Source: Caulobacter zeae
GTDB taxonomy: Bacteria; Pseudomonadota; Alphaproteobacteria; Caulobacterales; Caulobacteraceae
Length of the DNA stretch: 64,000 nt
Assembly: GCF_002858925.1 (NCBI RefSeq)
Contig: NZ_PJRS01000028.1
Coordinates: forward strand, 62,001-126,000
Reading direction: 5' to 3'
Each line of letters begins with the position of its first letter. Within the stretch, counting starts at the first letter, position 1. The translations under genes and the position numbers were made by a program. The notes beneath the pieces are model-generated. The model ran no database searches and was not told the origin of the DNA. It saw only the letters and a list, made by a program, of their open reading frames with translations. Below, piece after piece: positions 27,226 to 35,903 of this stretch.

Positions 27226-27861
27226 TAGTGCCCCTCTCCGCATAGTCAATGCATGACTGATGGCTCCTTCGTGGGGTCCGCCCTAATCGTGTTCTTATTG
27301 TTGGAACGCGAATACTAGACTGAACAGCGGTTTTGGCCGCGGTTCAGCGTTCATCAGGCGGGCGGGTTCGGCAATGGGGGAGGGGACGAGGAAGGGCTTT
27401 GCGGGCCTTCTTCGTATACGGCCGCCACATTTCAGGGCGCCGACCGCAGGTTTCCAGATTGTGCTGATCATCACACCGGCAACTCGGATAACGCCGTTTG
27501 ATTTTACGCGCACGGCGACGCCGACAGACGGTTCCCCGGTCCGGGCGCCAAGGCCGCCGCGACGGTGAAATCGCGGCGGGACCCTGTCGGCGCTGGATTT
27601 CGGCCCGAACGGCGTGTGGTGAAAATTGCCGTTCCAACCCATTTTTTGACGCGTCGGCGGCAAACTTGGTCGCAAGCGGTTCAGAAAAACTCCAATTCAA
27701 TTCCCATCGATTCAGTGGGAATTGGCCGGCGCCGGCAATGATCCGGCACGACCTGTTCGTTTCGTCAGCATCGGGACGACGCGCCGGCATTTCCTGAAAT
27801 GTGGATTGCGGGCGCGCTGTCGCGGCGGGGAGCGTCGGGTCGCAGTTCTGGAGGGGATACC
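27226..27861. other. Intergenic control region between divergent TonB receptors
   Basis: 636 bases with visibly more A+T than the flanking genes, holding the promoters of both receptors. I see a 27-base dyad at 27698-27724, the palindrome GCCGGCGCCGGC at 27725-27736, and A/T runs near both gene starts. Short open frames exist on the minus strand (27295-27790), but they have no signature or convincing start and I do not call them. Confidence 0.6.
27698..27724. promoter_or_regulatory. Perfect 9-bp dyad, candidate operator
   Basis: CAATTCCCA and TGGGAATTG are exact complements around a 9-base spacer, centred about 150 bases before the ATG of the plus-strand receptor. The AT content and symmetry are typical of a dimeric-regulator site, but the regulator is unknown. 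No T-run follows, so a terminator is unlikely. Confidence 0.45.
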
Positions 27862-30800
27862 ATGAACACTCGCCTACGCGTCGCCCTGCTGGCGACCACG
27901 ACTCTCTGCGCCGCCGTCCTGGCCGCGCACGCCAACGCCCAGGAGGGCCAGGCCGCGACCGTCGAGGAGATCACTGTCGTCGGCTCGCAGATCAAGGGGG
28001 CCAAGGTCACCGCCGCCCTGCCGGTGACGGTGGTCGGGGAGGACCAGATCCAGGCCACCGCCGCCGTCTCGGGCGACGACCTGTTCCGCGCCATCCCGCA
28101 GATGGGCGACGTCAACTTCAACTCGCAGTACCTGCCGGGGACCAGCAACAGCGCCCGCGGCGACGTCGGCTCGGTGAACCTGCGCAACCTGGGCATCGGC
28201 AACACCCTGGTGCTGCTGAACGGCCGCCGGGTGGTGACCCACCCGACCAGCCAGGCCAACGACAACCTGGTGCCGGTGCTGACCTACAACTCCAACGCCA
28301 TTCCGGTGACGGGCCTGCGCCGCCTGGAAGTGCTGCGCGACGGCGCTGCGGCCATCTACGGCGCCGACGCGGTGGCCGGCGTGGTCAACACCGTGCTGCG
28401 CGACGACCTGGAGGGGCTGAACGTCGCGGCCCAGTACGGCTTCGCCGAGGGCACGAACCTCAAGGAGTACAATTTCAACGCCTATGGCGGGCATAACTTC
28501 GCCGAGGGCCGCGGCAATGTCAGCGCCTTCTTCTCCTATGACGCGCGCACGCACCTGCGCTCCAACGAGCAGGCCTTCACCGCCTCGGCCGACCGCCGCT
28601 CGCTGTTCGCGGGCACCCGCTTCGCCGGCGCCACCAGCCTGGACGGTCGCGGCACGACCACGCCCTGGGCCTATCTACAGACGCCGCAGAGCTTCGGCAC
28701 GGTGCGCCAGGGCGCGACGGCCCTGACCAGCAGCGCCGGCTACTTCCACATCCAGCCGACCACCTTCTCGGGCTGCCAGCTGAACATCGGCAACGGGCTG
28801 TGCATCGACGACGGCGCGATCGCGACCTCGGGCGTCGACCGTGACCTGCGTTTCGACGCCGCTTCGCTGGGCACGACGGTGATCCCGTCGGTCAAGCGCG
28901 CCAACCTGTTCGCCACCGGCAAGTACGAGATCAACGACAGCGTCACCGCCTTCGGCGAGCTGGGCGTCTATCACGCCAAGACCAACGCCGGTCAGGCGCC
29001 GATCTCGACCCTGTCGTCGGGGGTGATCACCATCCCGGCCAGCAATTACTGGAACCCGTTCGGCCCGACCGTCTTCGCCAACGGTTCGGTCAATCCCAAC
29101 CGCCTGCCCAACCTGAACGTCCCGGCCGCGGGCCTGCCCGTCACGCTGCGCGGCTACACCTTCGCCGACCTGGGCCTGACCCAGGTGGACGTCACCAACA
29201 AGCAGTACCGCGTGCTGGGCGGCCTGCGCGGCGAGAAGTTCGGCTTCGACTGGGAGTCGGCGGTCGTCTACTCCGAGGCCACAGCCGAGGACGTGGCCGA
29301 CAACATCTCGACCACCAAGCTCTACGCCCAGCTCGCCCTGTCGACGCCGGACGCCTACAACGTCTTCAACGGCTCTGACCTGCTCTATACCAGCGGCCCC
29401 GACAGCACCCGCAACAGCCAGGCGGCCATCGACGCCATCCGGGTCAAGACCATCCGCCGCACCAAGAGCACGCTGGCGCTGTGGGACTTCAAGGTCTCGC
29501 GCCCTGATCTGCTGACCCTGCCGGGCGGCGACCTGGGCGTCGCCTCGGGCGTCGAGTTCCGCCGCGAGACGCAGCTGGACGACCGCGACAGCCGCATCGA
29601 CGGCACGACCACCTTCACCGATCCGATCAGCGGGGCGGTGCTGAGCGACCTGATCAACTCGAGCATCAACCCCGACACCAAGGGCCACCGCACGGTGGGT
29701 TCGGCCTATCTGGAACTGGCCGTGCCGCTGGTCTCGCCGGAGATGTCGATCCCGCTGGTCCACCGCCTGGAAGGCCAGCTGGCCGGCCGTTACGAGCGCT
29801 ACAGCGACTTCGGCGACACGGCCAAGCCCAAGGTCGCCCTGGCCTGGGACGTGATCGACGGCGTGCGCTTCCGGGGCTCGTGGGCCCAGGGTTTCCGCGC
29901 CCCGAACCTGGAGCAGATCAACGCCTCGATCATCTCGCGCTCGAACACTCGCACCGACTACGCCTTCTGCGAGGCCGACCTGCGGGCGGGCCGGATCGGC
30001 GCCTTCTCGTCGTGCTCGCGCTCGCAGCTGACGACGGCGCGGCGGGCGGGCAACCCGGACCTGGAGCCGGAAGAGTCCGAAACCCTGTCGTACGGCGTGG
30101 TCTTCGAGCCGAAGTTCGTGCCCGAGGCCTTCGGCCGCCTGACCTTCACCGCCGACTACTGGAAGGTGAAGCAGACGGGCCTGATCGGCGTGTTCGGCGA
30201 GGGCAACGCCCTGATCCTCGACTACCTGCTGCGCCAGCAGGGCTCGAGCAATCCGAACGTGGTGCGCGCCGCCCCGACGGCCGACGACGTCGCCGCCTTC
30301 GCCGGCACCGGCCTGACGGCCGCCGGCCAGGTGCTGTACGTCAACGACAAGTACACCAACCTCCAGCCGCAGGTGGTCGAGGGGCTGGACTTCGGCTTCC
30401 TGTGGAAGCTGGGCACCGACCGGTTCGGCGACTTCGACCTGAACGTCAACGTCGCCCACCTGCTGAAATACTACCAGTCGCCGTCGCCGGGCATCGCCGA
30501 ACTGCTGAAGGCGCGCTCGGACGGGGTGATCAACGCCGGCACCACCATCACCGGCGGCGGTGATCTGCTGCGCCAGAACGGCAAGCCGGAATGGAAGTGG
30601 TCGGCGGCCCTGACCTGGCGCTACGACCGCTTCACGGTCGGCGGCTTCACCCAGTACATCGGCGACTACGACGACACCGCGCTGATCGACTCCTCGGGCC
30701 AGCCCTGGGTGGTCGACTCGACCCTGACCGGCAACCTCTACGGCGAGGTCGACATCGCCGAGATCGGGACCAAGCTGCGGCTGGGCGTGCGCAACGTCAC

Positions 30801-30897
30801 CGACGAGCAGCCGCCGCTGAGCGCGGCCGGCTACGACGGCACGGTCTACACGCCCTACGGCCGCTACTGGTACTTCAACGTCAAGAAGCGGTTCTAG
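27862..30897 (+). CDS. TonB-dependent receptor (large barrel)
   Basis: 1011 residues from the ATG at 27862, which follows GGAGGGG; the frame is open 63 bases earlier but without a ribosome site. Signal peptide MNTRLRVALLATTTLCAAVL to ~30. TonB-box-like VEEITVVGSQIKG, then the plug (NLRNLGIGNTLVLLNGRRVV; GLRRLEVLRDGAAAIYGADAVAGVVN). Late barrel motifs include WAQGFRAPNLEQIN and LRLGVRNVTDEQPP, ending NVKKRF. It belongs to the large class used for import of oligosaccharides, peptides or polyphenols. An exported amidohydrolase and an exported propeller-like protein follow on the same strand and may process the ligand. Confidence 0.93.
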   Translation: MNTRLRVALLATTTLCAAVLAAHANAQEGQAATVEEITVVGSQIKGAKVTAALPVTVVGEDQIQATAAVSGDDLFRAIPQMGDVNFNSQYLPGTSNSARGDVGSVNLRNLGIGNTLVLLNGRRVVTHPTSQANDNLVPVLTYNSNAIPVTGLRRLEVLRDGAAAIYGADAVAGVVNTVLRDDLEGLNVAAQYGFAEGTNLKEYNFNAYGGHNFAEGRGNVSAFFSYDARTHLRSNEQAFTASADRRSLFAGTRFAGATSLDGRGTTTPWAYLQTPQSFGTVRQGATALTSSAGYFHIQPTTFSGCQLNIGNGLCIDDGAIATSGVDRDLRFDAASLGTTVIPSVKRANLFATGKYEINDSVTAFGELGVYHAKTNAGQAPISTLSSGVITIPASNYWNPFGPTVFANGSVNPNRLPNLNVPAAGLPVTLRGYTFADLGLTQVDVTNKQYRVLGGLRGEKFGFDWESAVVYSEATAEDVADNISTTKLYAQLALSTPDAYNVFNGSDLLYTSGPDSTRNSQAAIDAIRVKTIRRTKSTLALWDFKVSRPDLLTLPGGDLGVASGVEFRRETQLDDRDSRIDGTTTFTDPISGAVLSDLINSSINPDTKGHRTVGSAYLELAVPLVSPEMSIPLVHRLEGQLAGRYERYSDFGDTAKPKVALAWDVIDGVRFRGSWAQGFRAPNLEQINASIISRSNTRTDYAFCEADLRAGRIGAFSSCSRSQLTTARRAGNPDLEPEESETLSYGVVFEPKFVPEAFGRLTFTADYWKVKQTGLIGVFGEGNALILDYLLRQQGSSNPNVVRAAPTADDVAAFAGTGLTAAGQVLYVNDKYTNLQPQVVEGLDFGFLWKLGTDRFGDFDLNVNVAHLLKYYQSPSPGIAELLKARSDGVINAGTTITGGGDLLRQNGKPEWKWSAALTWRYDRFTVGGFTQYIGDYDDTALIDSSGQPWVVDSTLTGNLYGEVDIAEIGTKLRLGVRNVTDEQPPLSAAGYDGTVYTPYGRYWYFNVKKRF

Positions 30898-30910
30898 CCG
30901 CGCGAGCAAG

Positions 30911-30947
30911 CCCCGGGCCGCCGCGTGCGGCTCGGGCGTCTTCCTTT
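30911..30947 (+). terminator. Hairpin between receptor and amidohydrolase genes
   Basis: CCCGGGCCGC (30912-30921) pairs with GCGGCTCGGG (30927-30936) with one wobble and a 5-base loop, followed by CGTCTTCCTTT. It lies 14 bases past the receptor stop and 31 bases before the next ATG. It would terminate or attenuate, letting the receptor be made in excess of the enzyme. Confidence 0.6.
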
Positions 30948-30967
30948 CAAGAATCAGGGAAAATCCC

Positions 30968-32755
30968 ATGACATCGCGTTCCGCCCGCATCCTGCTCGGC
31001 GGCCTGTGCGCCGCGGCGCTCTCGACCTCCCTGGCGGTCGCGCAGACCAGGCCGCTGGCGGTGGTCAACGCCGAGATCTTCGACGCCACCGGCGCCGCGC
31101 CCTATCGGGGGACGCTGGTGGTCAAGGATGGGCGGATCGTGGCCGTCGGTCCCAAGGTCAAGGCCCCAAAGGGCGCCAGCATCGTCGACGCCAAGGGGGC
31201 GGCGCTGATCCCGGGCCTGTTCGACGTCCACACCCACTGGACCCCCGCCGGCGCGCCGGCCGTGACGCCGCAGATCGCCGACGCCTATCTGGCCTCGGGC
31301 GTGACGACGGTGAACGACTTCCACCAGCAGCCGGAAAGCTTCGCGCCGCGCCGGGCGTGGCTGGGGACGCTGACCGCGCCGCACGTCAATTTCGTCGCGC
31401 GGATGAGCACGCCGGGCGGCCACGGCGCCGACTGGGCCGACCAGGCCACCACCCGTTGGGTCGACACCCCCGAAAGCGCCCGCCTGGCGGTCGAGGAGAT
31501 CGCCGCCTACAAGCCCGACGCCATCAAGGCCTTCACCGACGGCTGGCGCTATGGCTCGGCGCCTGACAACACCAGCATGGACGCCTGGACGCTGAAGGCC
31601 CTGACCGAAGCGGCGCACAAGCATAACCTCAAGGTCCTGACCCACACCGTCACCGTCGAGCGCGGCAAGGTGGCGGCGACCAGCGGCGTCGACGTCATCG
31701 CCCACAGCCTGCAGGACGAGCCGGTCGACGCCGACACGATCGCGGCGATCAAGGCTTCGGGCCTGTTCTACGCCCCGACCCTGGCGGTCTATGAACCGGT
31801 GAAGCCCGGCGCCAAGCCGCCGACCGATCCCGACAGCCCGCGCAACGTGCAGGCGCGCCGCAAGTTCGGCTACGCCCTCGGCAATGTGAAGGCGCTGTTC
31901 GACGCGGGCGTGCCGGTGGCCCTGGGCACGGACGCAGGCATGCCCGGCACGCCGCACGGCCCCTCGACCCTGCGCGAGCTGGAGCTCCTGGTGCAGGCCG
32001 GCCTTACGCCCGCTCAGGCCCTGGTGGCCGGCACCGCGACCAGCGCCAAGGCCATGAACCTGCTGGCCGATCGCGGCACGCTGGAGGTCGGCAAGCGGGC
32101 CGACTTCGTGCTGGTGTCCGGCAAGCCGTGGGCCACCATCACGGACGTGCGCAGGACCGAACGGGTGTTCCTCGACGGCCAGGCGGTGTTTGGCACGGGC
32201 GCCGTCCGCGCCCTGGCCAACGACAGGCTGACGCCGCCGGCGGTGAAGGCGACCGCGCTCATCGACGACTTCGAGCGCGCCGACGGCCGCACCAGCCTCG
32301 ACACCCTGCGGCTGGACGATTTCGACGGCGGTCGCGACCGCAGCCTGGAAGTCTCGCAGGTCATCACCCGCGAGGGCGGCGGCAAGGTGCTGAGCGTCGG
32401 CGCCCGCATGGCCACCAAGGACGACGCCTCGGCCGGCGTGCTGTTGCCTCTGACCCGGGGCTCGGTGGTCCCGGCTGACGCCACGGCGTTCAAGGGCCTG
32501 AAGTTCGCCGTCCGCGGCGACGGCGGTTCCTATGTCGTGACCCTGGTCGGTGCGGCCGGCCGCTGGACCACCAAGGTCGAGGCCGGCCCGCAGTGGAAGC
32601 GCGTCGAGCTGCCGTTCGCCGCCTTCAAGCCGGTCGCCGTGCGCGGCGAGGCCCCGGCCTTCACCGGGACCGACCTGCTTCAGGTCGGCGTCGAGGGCGA
32701 GCGCGCGGCGGGGACCAGGCTGTGGTTCGAGCTCGACGACGTGGCGTTCTATTGA
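30968..32755 (+). CDS. Exported amidohydrolase with C-terminal CIA30-like domain
   Basis: 595 residues. Signal peptide to ~25 (LGGLCAAALSTSLAVAQ). The amidohydrolase part (~30-430) has H88-x-H90 in LFDVHTHW, later metal His in VLTHTVTVERG and VIAHSLQDE, and the catalytic Asp in VALGTDAGMPGTPHG. The closing strands GTLEVGKRADFVLVSGKP are typical of imidazolonepropionase/prolidase-like members. The remaining ~160 residues form a beta-sandwich of the CIA30/carbohydrate-binding type (LIDDFERADGRTSLDT, GLKFAVRGDGGSYVVTL, LWFELDDVAFY). It would hydrolyse a C-N bond in an imported or surface substrate. The receptor just upstream makes a shared substrate likely. Confidence 0.88.
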   Translation: MTSRSARILLGGLCAAALSTSLAVAQTRPLAVVNAEIFDATGAAPYRGTLVVKDGRIVAVGPKVKAPKGASIVDAKGAALIPGLFDVHTHWTPAGAPAVTPQIADAYLASGVTTVNDFHQQPESFAPRRAWLGTLTAPHVNFVARMSTPGGHGADWADQATTRWVDTPESARLAVEEIAAYKPDAIKAFTDGWRYGSAPDNTSMDAWTLKALTEAAHKHNLKVLTHTVTVERGKVAATSGVDVIAHSLQDEPVDADTIAAIKASGLFYAPTLAVYEPVKPGAKPPTDPDSPRNVQARRKFGYALGNVKALFDAGVPVALGTDAGMPGTPHGPSTLRELELLVQAGLTPAQALVAGTATSAKAMNLLADRGTLEVGKRADFVLVSGKPWATITDVRRTERVFLDGQAVFGTGAVRALANDRLTPPAVKATALIDDFERADGRTSLDTLRLDDFDGGRDRSLEVSQVITREGGGKVLSVGARMATKDDASAGVLLPLTRGSVVPADATAFKGLKFAVRGDGGSYVVTLVGAAGRWTTKVEAGPQWKRVELPFAAFKPVAVRGEAPAFTGTDLLQVGVEGERAAGTRLWFELDDVAFY

Positions 32756-32769
32756 GGGCGTGGCGCCTG

Positions 32770-32857
32770 GTCCTCGCCCTTCGACAGGCTCAGGGTGAGG
32801 ACCACTACTGAGCGTGCGTTAGAAAACCTCATCCTGAGCTTGTCGAAGGACGAGGTT
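32770..32857. repeat. Dispersed palindromic repeat, copy 2
   Basis: Arms 32770-32802 and 32825-32857 pair almost perfectly and contain the same TTCGACA(G/A)GCTCAGG core as the element at 22320-22403. It lies 14 bases after the amidohydrolase stop, between it and the next gene. Two copies 10 kb apart, both between genes on one strand, identify a repeat family rather than a chance hairpin. Confidence 0.85.
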
Positions 32858-32968
32858 TTCGCTGCTTGGGCGCGGACCGTGATCTGCGGGCCAACAGTCC
32901 CTGTCGCCGGACCGTCATGGACGGGCGCTAGAGGGCGGTTTTCCGATCCGCCAGCGCCCGGTTCCGCC

Positions 32969-34135
32969 ATGATGAAGACGCGTCTTTCGCTCCTGCTCGC
33001 CGCCGGCGTCCTGGCGCTCGCCCTGCCGGCGGCGGCCGCGCCGCCGATCCCGCCCCTGACCCAGAACGGCGGGACCTGGGCCTCGGGCCACGTGCAGGGC
33101 GTCGCCGTCGATCGCAAGGGCGGCTACGTCTACTACTCGTTCACGAACCTGCTGGCGAAGTACGACTTCGACGGCAGGCTGGTGGGGACGTTGGTCGGCT
33201 GGACCGGGCACCTGGGCGACCTCGACTTCAACCCCGAGGACGGCCGGCTCTACGGCTCGCTGGAATACAAGAAGGACCAGGCCTTCTACATCGCCGTGAT
33301 CGACGTTTCCCGGCTGGACAAGGTGGGTGTCGAGGCGGCCAGGAGCGATCTTTTCCGCACCGTCTACCTGCCCGAGGTGGCCAAGGACTACGCCGCCGAC
33401 CTGGACAGCGACGGCCGGTTCGATGGCGACACGGCCAAGACGGCCGACCATCGCTACGGCTGCTCGGGCATCGATGGGGTCAGCTTCGGGCCGGCCTTCG
33501 GACGCAGCGACGGTCCGCGCTACCTGACCGTCGCCTACGGGATCTATGGCGACGAGGGCCGGACCGACAACGACCACCAGGTGCTGCTGCAATACGACGT
33601 CGCCGACTGGGCGAAGCTGGCCCGGCCGCTGTCGGAGGCCGCGCCGCACCACGAGGGCCCGGCCGCGCCGCGCGACAAGGTGTTCGTGCGCACCGGCAAC
33701 ACCCGCTTCGGCGTCCAGACCCTGGCCTATGACGAGACCCTGAAGCGCTGGTTCATGGGCGTCTACCAGGGCGCCAAGTCGACCTTTCCCAACTACCTGC
33801 TGTTCGCGGTCGACGCGGAAACCGCGCCGGTCACGGGCGACCTGGTCGGCGTGCCGGGGCCGGGCGGCAAGGACTGGGAGCAGGGCAGGGTGCTGCCCCT
33901 GGCCGCCGACGGCCTGAAGGACGAGGCCAGCGGCGTGCGCGGCTGGAACCAGAAGGCCGACGTCGGCTTCCAGCCGATCGGCGGCGGGCTGGTCTATGTG
34001 GCGGCCAATTCCAAGGTCGACGGCCGGCAGACCGCCGACCTGACTCTGATGCGTTGGACGGGCGACGCGGCGCGCCCGCTGGTTCCGGCGACAGCGGCGG
34101 ACCTGCACTCGCCCGGAGCGAGCGCCCGGGACTGA
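32969..34135 (+). CDS. Exported hypothetical protein, propeller-like
   Basis: 388 residues from the ATG at 32969, chosen because it opens a signal peptide (MMKTRLSLLLAAGVLALALP, then AAAAPP). The mature part has repeated blade-like segments: HVQGVAVDRKGGYVYYSFTN, LAKYDFDGRLVGTLVGWTGH, GDLDFNPEDGRLYGSLEY, FGVQTLAYDETLKRWFMGVY. These suggest a beta-propeller. DLDSDGRFDGDTAK resembles a calcium-binding loop. No catalytic set is recognised. It follows the amidohydrolase on the same strand after a palindromic repeat. A role as a periplasmic or surface binding protein or hydrolase is inferred from context only. Confidence 0.75.
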   Translation: MMKTRLSLLLAAGVLALALPAAAAPPIPPLTQNGGTWASGHVQGVAVDRKGGYVYYSFTNLLAKYDFDGRLVGTLVGWTGHLGDLDFNPEDGRLYGSLEYKKDQAFYIAVIDVSRLDKVGVEAARSDLFRTVYLPEVAKDYAADLDSDGRFDGDTAKTADHRYGCSGIDGVSFGPAFGRSDGPRYLTVAYGIYGDEGRTDNDHQVLLQYDVADWAKLARPLSEAAPHHEGPAAPRDKVFVRTGNTRFGVQTLAYDETLKRWFMGVYQGAKSTFPNYLLFAVDAETAPVTGDLVGVPGPGGKDWEQGRVLPLAADGLKDEASGVRGWNQKADVGFQPIGGGLVYVAANSKVDGRQTADLTLMRWTGDAARPLVPATAADLHSPGASARD

Positions 34136-34173
34136 CTGTCACAAACCGCGTCTAGGCAAGGCGCCGACTCGCT

Positions 34174-34206
34174 GCGGGGAAAGTCCGGTCCTGGACCGCT
34201 CCCCGC
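34174..34206. promoter_or_regulatory. Two-tier hairpin upstream of the ECF sigma gene
   Basis: GCGGGGA (34174-34180) pairs with TCCCCGC (34200-34206), and inside it GTCC pairs with GGAC. It ends 30 bases before the sigma-factor ATG. It could be a leader structure or a weak terminator of the upstream gene; there is no T-run. Confidence 0.35.
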
Positions 34207-34236
34207 GCCAGCGCAACGTCCAGCCAGCGGATCAGG

Positions 34237-34839
34237 ATGACCGGCGCCGACAGGGAAAGACAGCGATGGTTCGTGCGCAACGTGCTGCCGCACGAGCCGG
34301 CCCTGCGCGGCTGGCTGTCGCGCAGCACGCCGGCGGGCGTCGATCCCGAGGACGTCATCCAGGAGGCCTACACCATCCTGGCCGAACTGGAGACGGTGGA
34401 GGCCATCCGCTATCCCCGGGCCTATCTCTTCCAGGTGGCGCGCTCGGTGATCATGCGCCACGTGCGGCGGGCCAGGATCGTCTCGATCCATGCGGTGGGC
34501 GACCTGGAGCGGCTGGACCATCCCGACGACGCCGCTTCGCCCGAGCAGCACGCGCTGGACCGGGACGAGCTGCGGCAGCTGGCCCGGGCGATCGCGGCCA
34601 TGCCGGCCAAGGTGCGCGAGGCCTTCGTGCTGCGGCGGGTGGACGGGCTTTCGCAGCGCCAGATCGCCGAGCGCATGCGGATTTCGGAGAATACGGTCGA
34701 GACCCACATATCGCGCGGCGTTTCGTTCTTGATTGATTGGTTCGGCCGTAGCGGAAACAAGCGGTCCCAAACCTCTAGTACAGTGGATGCGGAGATCGCC
34801 TCGCCAGATGGCCGAACGAGACACCAGTCGAGACATTGA
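34237..34839 (+). CDS. ECF sigma factor, FecI type
   Basis: 200 residues. Region 2 (~5-75) includes DPEDVIQEAYTILAELE and YPRAYLFQVARSVIMRHVRR, which bind the -10 element. Region 4 (~110-165) includes LARAIAAMPAKVREAFVLRRVDGLSQRQIAERMRISENTVETHISRG, the -35-binding HTH. The short linker and FecI-like wording place it in the iron-starvation/TonB-regulated group. The overlapping downstream gene encodes its FecR-type regulator, and a receptor with an STN domain follows. This is a cell-surface signalling set: receptor, FecR, sigma. Confidence 0.93.
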   Translation: MTGADRERQRWFVRNVLPHEPALRGWLSRSTPAGVDPEDVIQEAYTILAELETVEAIRYPRAYLFQVARSVIMRHVRRARIVSIHAVGDLERLDHPDDAASPEQHALDRDELRQLARAIAAMPAKVREAFVLRRVDGLSQRQIAERMRISENTVETHISRGVSFLIDWFGRSGNKRSQTSSTVDAEIASPDGRTRHQSRH

Positions 34840-35812
34840 CGAAGCGGCGTCCAACTGGACGGCGCGGCTGGATCGTGGGCCGCTGACTCCGGAGGAAGAC
34901 CAGGCGTTTCAAAGCTGGCTGAAGGGCGATCCCCGCAGCCGGGGCGCGCTGTTGCGCGCCCAGTCGCTGTTCATGATGAGCGAGTCCGCCCAGGCCCTTG
35001 GCGCGCATTACGACCCGGCCGACTTCCAGGAGCCGGCGGCGCCGAGGCCGCGCGGGCTGTCGCGTCGCGGGGCCCTGCTGTGGGCGGGCGGCGCGGGGGC
35101 GGCCGCCTCGCTGGCGGCCCTGGCCGTGGGCGTGCCGGCGGCGGGCGCGGTGACCAGCACCCGGCGCGGCGAGATCCGGCTCGTGCCGCTGAAGGACGGC
35201 TCGACGGTGCTGCTCAACACCGACAGCCGCATCCGCGTGCGCTACGGCCAGGGCGAGCGGTTCGTCGCCCTGCTGAAGGGCGAGGCCTATTTCTCGGTGG
35301 CGCGCGACGAGCGGCCGTTCGTGGTCGAGGTCGACGGCCGCCGGCTGCGCACCCGCCAGGCGGGGTTCCGCGTACGCAAGCTGGCCGCCGATCCCGTGGA
35401 TCTTCTGGTGCAGCAGGGACGCGTGGACGTGACCATCCCCCGGCTGACCGCGCCGTCCGCCAACCTGGCGCTGGATGGCAATACTCGGTTGGTGATGGCC
35501 GACCTTGTCCCGCGCCCGCAGCCGATCACCCCGGCGGTGGTCACGCGCGAACTGGCCTGGCGCGAGGGCAAGCTGGCCTTCGAGGGCGAGAGCCTGAAGG
35601 AGGCGGCCGACGCCTTCGCCCGCTACAGCGACACCCGCATCGCGATCCCAGACCCGGCCCTGGCGCGCGAGCCGGTGGCGGGTCTGTTCGCCGCCAACGA
35701 TCCGGTCGGCTTCAGCCGCGCCATCGCCCGGGTGTTCGACGCCCGGCTGGATCAGAAGGGCGACCTGGTCGTCCTGAGCCGGGCTTCGGCCCCGACGGGC
35801 GCTTCGGACTGA
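34808..35812 (+). CDS. FecR-type transmembrane sigma regulator
   Basis: 334 residues from the ATG at 34808; the start overlaps the sigma gene by 32 bases, implying translational coupling. The cytoplasmic N-terminus has the FecR signature ASNWTARLDRGPLTPEEDQAFQSWL, which holds the sigma factor. A single hydrophobic segment lies at ~88-110 (GALLWAGGAGAAASLAALAVG) after SRR. The periplasmic FecR domain follows (EIRLVPLKDGSTVLLNTDSRIRV, ALLKGEAYFSVA). The C-terminal ~75 residues resemble an STN-like fold (KLAFEGESLKEAADAFARYS) that would dock the receptor. Confidence 0.92.
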   Translation: MAERDTSRDIDEAASNWTARLDRGPLTPEEDQAFQSWLKGDPRSRGALLRAQSLFMMSESAQALGAHYDPADFQEPAAPRPRGLSRRGALLWAGGAGAAASLAALAVGVPAAGAVTSTRRGEIRLVPLKDGSTVLLNTDSRIRVRYGQGERFVALLKGEAYFSVARDERPFVVEVDGRRLRTRQAGFRVRKLAADPVDLLVQQGRVDVTIPRLTAPSANLALDGNTRLVMADLVPRPQPITPAVVTRELAWREGKLAFEGESLKEAADAFARYSDTRIAIPDPALAREPVAGLFAANDPVGFSRAIARVFDARLDQKGDLVVLSRASAPTGASD

Positions 35813-35821
35813 GAATTTTTT

Positions 35822-35833
35822 GTGACCGGTCAC
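35822..35833. promoter_or_regulatory. 12-bp perfect palindrome before the sigma-controlled receptor
   Basis: GTGACCGGTCAC occurs directly after the fecR-type stop, 71 bases before the receptor ATG, next to a T-run (ATTTTTTG). It is a candidate operator or part of the receptor promoter. Chance occurrence of a 12-bp palindrome is not negligible in GC-rich DNA. Confidence 0.35.
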
Positions 35834-35903
35834 GGAAGCCCGCGGCCGGCGGCTCTCAACCCGCGACGTCGCGATCTGGGCGACGATTGGGGGCTGACTG
35901 CCG

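Noticed and set aside
27295..27790. Short minus-strand frames between the divergent receptors
   Set aside because: No ribosome site, no recognised motif, and they lie in an AT-richer promoter region.
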